The notes under the pieces were generated by a model, which worked only from the letters and a program-made list of their open reading frames with translations, was not told the origin of the DNA and ran no database searches. This document shows, one piece after another, positions 59,140 to 64,000 of a DNA stretch of 64,000 bases; position 1 is the first letter of the stretch, and each line of letters opens with the position of its first letter. A program made the translations under genes and the position numbers. Origin of the DNA: Roseomonas alba (GTDB lineage Bacteria > Pseudomonadota > Alphaproteobacteria > Acetobacterales > Acetobacteraceae); contig NZ_JAHYBZ010000002.1 in assembly GCF_019430885.1 (NCBI RefSeq), forward strand, positions 806,001 through 870,000. The letters are read 5' to 3'.

Positions 59140-60758
59140 GTGTATCCCAGGGTCCTGTCGCGCGCGGCATCCGTCGCGTCGCGCCCGGCCGGATCGCCGA
59201 ACCCGCCGCCACCGGACGTTTCCAGCCGCACGATATCCCCCTTCAGCAGCCGCACGCCATCGGACTTCGGTGCGATGGGCGTGGCGACGCCGTCGCGGAT
59301 GCGCATCAGCTTCCCCAGGCTGCCCGGCTGCCCGCCCGCAAGGCCATAGGGCGGGAAGCGGAAGCGATCCATGTTGGCCGTGAAAACGCCGGCCGGGCTG
59401 TCCAGCCGCCATTCGCGCACCAGCCCCAGCCCGCCGCGATGCTTCCCCGCGCCACCCGAACCCGGGATCAGCCCGTAATGGGTGATGGTCAGCGGCATCT
59501 GGCCTTCGATCATCTCGACCGGGATGTTGGAGTTGTTGTGCATGCCGAAGGACCAGGCGTTCACACCGTCCTTCACGGGGTTCGCCCCGGTGCCGCCGAT
59601 CTCGATCTCGACCAGTACCTCGCGTGATCCGTCCTCGCCCTCGGTCTGAAAGGTCGCGACATAGGACCCGCCGTAATAGGCCGCGGGCATCCGGTCCGGC
59701 AGCGCCTGGTGCAGGCAGCCGAACATGACATTCGCCAGGCGATGCGACACCGCCACGCGATGCGCGACCGAGGCCGGCGCGCGGCAGGACGTCACGCTGC
59801 CCTCGCGATGGATGATCTTCACCGGCCGGTAGCAGCCGGCATTGGCCGGCATCGCCCCATCCGTCGCGGCGATGATCGAGTAATACACCGCGCAATTCGA
59901 CATGGCCGGCGTGCAGTTGATCGGTCCGCGCTGCTGGTCGGCGCAACCTGTCAGGTCCACCGTGATCTCGTCGCCGGCCACGGTCAGCACGGCATGCAGT
60001 CGCACCGGATCGGCGGCCACGCCGTCATCGTCGAGGAAATCCTCGAATTCGTACCGCCCATCGGGCATGGCACGGATCGCGGCGCGCATCGCCGTCTCGC
60101 TCATGTCGAGGATGCGCCCCGTCGCCTCGATCAGTTGCGCCGCGCCATAACGCGACGCCAACCGCCGGATCGACGCCGCACCGACCTCAAGGCTGGCAAG
60201 CTGCGACTGCAGGTCCCCCAGCATCAGCCCGGGCTTGCGAACGTTCTGCCCGATCATCGCCCAGAGCGCCTTGTTGAGCACGCCCTTCTCGATGAGCTTC
60301 AGCGGCGGGATGCGGATGCCCTCCTGGAATACCTCGGTCGCCGTGGCGGCATAGGAACCCGGCGCCATGCCACCCATGTCGATGTGGTGGCAGAGCGTGC
60401 CGACATAAGCGATGCGCCGTCCCTCATGCTCGATGGGCTTGAAGGCCAGCACGTCGTTCAGGTGCTGCCCGCCGCAATAGGGATCGTTGGTGATGACGAC
60501 ATCGCCCTCGTCCCAATCCGCCGCATCGACGAAACGGTCGAGCAGCGTGCGCAGCGCCGCGCCCATGGAATTCAGATGCTGCGGGATGCGCGCGGATTGC
60601 GCGACGTTGTTGCCCTCCGCATCGAACACGGCGGTGGAGTAGTCGAGCAATTCGCGCACGGTGGTGGACCGGCTGGTGCGCCAGATGGTGATGTCCATCT
60701 CGGCTGCGGCGGCGGTCAGCGCGTTGCGGATGACCTCGATCTCGATGGGGCCGAGCAT
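59136..60758 (-). CDS. hyuB: Hydantoinase B / oxoprolinase family protein
   Basis: The 540-residue subunit begins [13 protein letters not shown] and has [43 protein letters not shown], and the [12 protein letters not shown] and GGGGFGDP motifs of HyuB. With HyuA it hydrolyses 5-oxoproline, N-methylhydantoin or related cyclic amides in an ATP-dependent way, or forms acetone-carboxylase-like complexes. It overlaps hyuA at the start and the MaoC gene at its end. Confidence 0.9.
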   Translation of the reverse strand: MLGPIEIEVIRNALTAAAAEMDITIWRTSRSTTVRELLDYSTAVFDAEGNNVAQSARIPQHLNSMGAALRTLLDRFVDAADWDEGDVVITNDPYCGGQHLNDVLAFKPIEHEGRRIAYVGTLCHHIDMGGMAPGSYAATATEVFQEGIRIPPLKLIEKGVLNKALWAMIGQNVRKPGLMLGDLQSQLASLEVGAASIRRLASRYGAAQLIEATGRILDMSETAMRAAIRAMPDGRYEFEDFLDDDGVAADPVRLHAVLTVAGDEITVDLTGCADQQRGPINCTPAMSNCAVYYSIIAATDGAMPANAGCYRPVKIIHREGSVTSCRAPASVAHRVAVSHRLANVMFGCLHQALPDRMPAAYYGGSYVATFQTEGEDGSREVLVEIEIGGTGANPVKDGVNAWSFGMHNNSNIPVEMIEGQMPLTITHYGLIPGSGGAGKHRGGLGLVREWRLDSPAGVFTANMDRFRFPPYGLAGGQPGSLGKLMRIRDGVATPIAPKSDGVRLLKGDIVRLETSGGGGFGDPAGRDATDAARDRTLGYT

Positions 60759-62827
60759 CACGCCGCCTCCTTCTGCGCGATCAGCGTGCCGGCGGCGCCG
60801 AGCCGCGCCGTCCAGCCGCGTCCGATCCAATGCGTGGCGAAGGCTTCCTCGACCACGGCGGGGCCTTCGATGACGTCGAGTGCTGTCATCGCCTCGCGGT
60901 CCCAGACCGCCGCCTCGACCCAGGCGCCTTCGGCGAAGACCTGACGCGCGCCCTTGCGCGCCGGGCGCCCCGCCGGCGGCGGATCGCCAGGCTCGGGCTT
61001 ATCCAGCACGCCCGTCGCGATGGCGCGCAGCGTGACGATCTCCACCGGCTCGTCGAGATTGGCGTAGGAAAAGCGCTGCCGGTGCATCGCGTGGAAGGAC
61101 GCGATCAATTCGGCCAAAGCGGCCTCGTCCGGCGCATCCACCTCGCCCCAGGGGATCAGCAGCTCAAAGGCTTGGCCGTGGTAGCGCATGTCGGCCGCGA
61201 TCACGATGCGCCGCCGCTCCGGCGCTATCCCGTCCGCGGCGAGCCGCGCATCCGCCTCCGCCCGCAGCGTGGCGATGCCCTCCCCGATCGCCGGCAGGTT
61301 CGCCGGGATAGCGCGCAGCAGCCGCGTGCGCGCGATGTCCTGCGTCAGGTCGCTGAACAGGATGCCATAGGCCGACAGCGTGCCGGGTTCGCGCGGGAAG
61401 GCGACCTCGGTCATGCCGAGCTCGCCCGCCACATCCGTCGCATGTAGCCCGCCGGCGCCGCCGAAGGACAACAGGCAGAAGTCGCGCGGGTCGAGCCCCT
61501 TCTCAAACAGCGACAGCCGGATGGCCGCGCCGAGATTGGCGTTGGTTACCGTCAGGATGCCCTCGGCCGCCTGCTCGACGCCGAGGCCGAGCGGCGTGCC
61601 CACCTTGGCCGTCAGCGCCGCCCGCGTGCCCGCCATGTCGAGCTTCATCATCCCGCCCAGGAAGAACTCCGGATCGAGCCGTCCGAGCGCGAGATTCGCA
61701 TCGGTGACCGTCGGCTCCGTCCCGCCGCGGCCGTAGGAGACCGGCCCCGGCCGGGCGCCCGCGCTGCGCGGGCCGACCGTCAGCCGCCCGCCGGCATCCA
61801 CCGCGGCGATGGATCCGCCGCCGGCGCCGATGGTGCGCATCTCGACCATCGGCAGGCGCACGGGCAGCCGGTCGATCTCACCCTGGGTGACGACCGATAC
61901 GCGCCCGCCCTGCACGACCGACACGTCATAGGAGGTGCCGCCCATATCCACCGCGACCAGGTTGGGCCGCGCCAGCAGCGTCGAAAGCCTCCCCGCCGCC
62001 AACGTCCCGCCGGATGGCCCCGACAGCAACAGCCGCGCCGGCTGCTCGGCCGCCATGCGTAGGCTGCACACCCCACCATTCGACTGCACCAGGAAGACCA
62101 GCGGGTGGAACCCGCCCTCCCCCAGCCGTGCTTCCAGCCGATCGAGATACGCCTTCACCACCGGCATCAGCAGCGCGTTCAGCACCGTGGTCGAGGTGCG
62201 TTCGTATTCGCGGATCTCGGGCGAGATGTCGGAGGACAGCGACACCGGCAGGTCGGGCCGCGCCGCGCGGATCAGCTCGGCGAGCCGCGTCTCATGCGCC
62301 GGATTGGCATAGGCATGCAGCAGCGACACCGCGACGCAATCCGCCCCCAGCGCCGCGATGCGGTCCAGCAGCGCCGGCACGGCGTTCTCATCCAGTGGCG
62401 TCTCCGCCGTCCCGTCCGCGCGCATGCGCTCCGTCACGCCCAGCCGCCGGTCCCGCGGGATCAGCGTCGGGAAGGGTTCCGGCGCCAGACCGTAGATGTC
62501 GCGGCGGACATGGCGGTTGATCTCCAGTACGTCCTCGAAGCCGGCCGTCGTCAGCAGCACACCCTTCGCCAGCTTCCGCTCCAGCACCGCATTGGTCGCG
62601 ATGGTCGTGCCGTGCAGCAGCAGCCCGACATCGGACAGCGCGAAGTCGAAGCGTTCCGCGGCCTCGGCGACGCCGCGCAGCAGGCCGATGGACGGATCCT
62701 CCGGCGTGGTCGGCGTCTTCCAGGCCCGCGCGACACCGTCACGCGCATCGAGGATCTGGAGGTCGGTGAAGGTGCCGCCGATATCGACCGCGATGCGGAC
62801 GGGGCGAAGCGTCTCAGTGGATGTCAC
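60758..62827 (-). CDS. hyuA: Hydantoinase/oxoprolinase A family protein (ATP-binding subunit)
   Basis: The 689-residue subunit has the actin-like ATPase start RIAVDIGGTFTDLQI (residues 11-25), LLHGTTIATNAVLE, DMGGTSYDVS, GAGGGSIAAVDAGG and the late FGGAGGLHA phosphate loop of HyuA. It is the ATP-using partner of HyuB. It is 22 bases downstream of the TRAP permease gene, implying that the TRAP system imports the substrate for this enzyme. Confidence 0.92.
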   Translation of the reverse strand: MTSTETLRPVRIAVDIGGTFTDLQILDARDGVARAWKTPTTPEDPSIGLLRGVAEAAERFDFALSDVGLLLHGTTIATNAVLERKLAKGVLLTTAGFEDVLEINRHVRRDIYGLAPEPFPTLIPRDRRLGVTERMRADGTAETPLDENAVPALLDRIAALGADCVAVSLLHAYANPAHETRLAELIRAARPDLPVSLSSDISPEIREYERTSTTVLNALLMPVVKAYLDRLEARLGEGGFHPLVFLVQSNGGVCSLRMAAEQPARLLLSGPSGGTLAAGRLSTLLARPNLVAVDMGGTSYDVSVVQGGRVSVVTQGEIDRLPVRLPMVEMRTIGAGGGSIAAVDAGGRLTVGPRSAGARPGPVSYGRGGTEPTVTDANLALGRLDPEFFLGGMMKLDMAGTRAALTAKVGTPLGLGVEQAAEGILTVTNANLGAAIRLSLFEKGLDPRDFCLLSFGGAGGLHATDVAGELGMTEVAFPREPGTLSAYGILFSDLTQDIARTRLLRAIPANLPAIGEGIATLRAEADARLAADGIAPERRRIVIAADMRYHGQAFELLIPWGEVDAPDEAALAELIASFHAMHRQRFSYANLDEPVEIVTLRAIATGVLDKPEPGDPPPAGRPARKGARQVFAEGAWVEAAVWDREAMTALDVIEGPAVVEEAFATHWIGRGWTARLGAAGTLIAQKEAA

Positions 62828-62849
62828 GCGGAATGTCCCGGAATGCAGG

Positions 62850-64000
62850 TCAGTTCATCACGGCCGGCAGCCACAGCGCCAGCCCGGGGAAGACCATGAG
62901 GATGGCGACCGCCAGCAGATAGACCAGCAGGAAGGGCATGACCCCCATGAAGACGTCGGTGATCGGCCCGGGCCGGCTGCGCATGCCCTGCAGCACGTAC
63001 ATCACTGTCCCGTCCGGCGGGCTGATCATGGCGATCTCCACCAGCATGGTGACGATCACGCCGAACCAGATCGGATCGTAGCCAAGCGCCACCACCACCG
63101 GGAAGACCACCGGCACGGTGGTGATGATCATGGAGAAGCCCTCCATGAAGGTGCCCAACGCCACATACAGGGCGACGATGCACAGCATGATGCCCCAGGG
63201 CGGGATGGGCAGCCCGGCGATGAGACCGGCCAGGGCCTGCGGCACATTGATGATCGTTAGGATGTAGTTCAGCAGATAGGCGCCGAAGATGATCAGGCCG
63301 AGCAGCGCGGTGTTGCGCGCCGTCGCCTCGGCCGAGGCGTTGAGCATGCGCAGGCTCAGCCGCCCTTCGATCGCGGCGAAGATGGCGCTGCCCACCACGC
63401 CGAGCGCGGCCGCCTCGGTCGGTGTGGCGAGCCCGCCATAGATCGAGCCCAGCACGAGCAGGATCAGGAGCATGGTGGGCACCAGGTCCTTCAGCGCCCG
63501 CAGCTTTTCGGCCAGCGGCACCGGTGGCGGCCGTTCCGTGTGGTGCCGCATGCCATGGATCAGGATGACCAGGATGAACAGCGCCGTGACCAGGATGGAG
63601 GGGATCAGGGCAGCTATATAGAGCGCGCCGACCGAGGTCTCGGTGATCAGCCCGTAGATGATGAAGGTGATGCCCGGTGGGATGAGATTGCCGAGCGCCC
63701 CGCCGGCGGCGAGCGAGCCCAGCACCATGCGCTGGCTGTATTTGGTATCCGAGAAATAGGGCAGCGCGACCGAGCCCATGGTCGCCGCCGTCGCGACCGA
63801 CGAGCCCGAGATGGCCGAGAACACCGCGCAGGAGACGATGTTGGTGTGGAGCAAGCCACCGGGCATGCGGTTCAGCCAGACATTGAGCGCGCGATACAGC
63901 CGGTCGGACAGGCCCGCGCGCAGCAGGATTTCCCCCATCAGCAGGAAGAGCGGCACGGCCACCAGCACGAAGTTCGACGACGGCCCCCACAGCGTCTGGC
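62850..64000 (-). CDS. TRAP transporter large permease (DctM), N-terminus beyond the window
   Basis: The frame runs from the stop at 62850 to the last base of the window, giving about 383 residues of an expected 425-440. It has DctM features: LFLLMGEILLRAGLSDRLY, ISGSSVATAATMGSVALP, LGNLIPPGITFIIYGL, LATPTEAAALGVVGS and SPPDGTVMYV, with about ten membrane spans. It imports organic acids with a small permease and periplasmic receptor, presumably encoded just outside. It heads the DctM-HyuA-HyuB-MaoC operon. Confidence 0.92.
   Translation of the reverse strand, partial: QTLWGPSSNFVLVAVPLFLLMGEILLRAGLSDRLYRALNVWLNRMPGGLLHTNIVSCAVFSAISGSSVATAATMGSVALPYFSDTKYSQRMVLGSLAAGGALGNLIPPGITFIIYGLITETSVGALYIAALIPSILVTALFILVILIHGMRHHTERPPPVPLAEKLRALKDLVPTMLLILLVLGSIYGGLATPTEAAALGVVGSAIFAAIEGRLSLRMLNASAEATARNTALLGLIIFGAYLLNYILTIINVPQALAGLIAGLPIPPWGIMLCIVALYVALGTFMEGFSMIITTVPVVFPVVVALGYDPIWFGVIVTMLVEIAMISPPDGTVMYVLQGMRSRPGPITDVFMGVMPFLLVYLLAVAILMVFPGLALWLPAVMN

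Noticed and set aside
1-64000. tRNA or rRNA genes
   Set aside because: No tRNA-like cloverleaf or rRNA segment was noticed on either strand by eye; a covariance scan was not possible.

Overview
The window is GC-rich throughout (high third-position GC, few AT-rich islands). It carries a typical alphaproteobacterial gene order: kdsB-pheA, then rpsF-rpsR-DUF2232-rplI, then dnaB-alr with an MlaE/MlaF-type ABC pair. Two orphan tripartite-tricarboxylate (Bug/TctC) solute receptors and a TRAP permease also occur. Together these point to an Acetobacteraceae / Rhodospirillales soil- or water-type bacterium, Roseomonas-like. This is inferred from gene content and style; no rRNA or other decisive marker is present.

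Layout. 1-10.4 kb is core: kdsB end, pheA, ribosomal proteins S6, S18 and L9, cyclopropane-fatty-acid synthase, replicative helicase, GNAT, alanine racemase, MlaE/MlaF. 10.7-15.7 kb holds a luciferase-like oxidoreductase, a peroxiredoxin-AhpD peroxidase pair, a GFA protein, a TauD-type dioxygenase and a secreted protein with two tandem copies of one domain. 16.5-20.2 kb holds a tandemly duplicated pair (Rap1a-like exported protein plus glycine-zipper lipoprotein), then a zinc locus (Zur, divergent from hisI and a COG0523 GTPase). 20.3-24 kb: formylglycine-generating-enzyme-like exported protein, a GNAT/nitrilase pair and lpxB. 24.5-27.1 kb: metE under a clear cobalamin riboswitch. 27.3-32.5 kb: three consecutive exported repeat-rich proteins (27-residue repeats; eight DNDPNDPP repeats; a ~981-residue solenoid/RTX protein that seems to start at CTG). 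32.5-40 kb: TPR protein, glcF, DUF4239 protein, iron ABC permease, NUDIX, and an iron group fbpA-bfd-bfr, where bfd is only 59 codons. 40-42 kb: HpcH-type aldolase and a TctC receptor. 42-48.8 kb: the four-gene DNA-repair cassette ligase / exonuclease / Lhr-core helicase / PdeM (MPE) endonuclease, with a DoxX-like membrane gene inserted and a LexA-type box at the helicase start. 49.5-64 kb: sulfotransferase, TctC receptor, and amide/hydantoin-type catabolic genes (M20 carbamoylase, peptide-type binding protein, D-aminoacylase, MaoC, HyuB, HyuA, TRAP permease running off the end).

The most unusual structure is not a gene. A family of 200-330 bp intergenic elements recurs at least ten times. 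Each is built from terminal GC-rich hairpins, inner palindromes and a short asymmetric core that occurs in both orientations. The elements sit at convergent or tandem gene ends and never at a divergent, promoter-bearing junction. I do not recognise them as a named repeat class.
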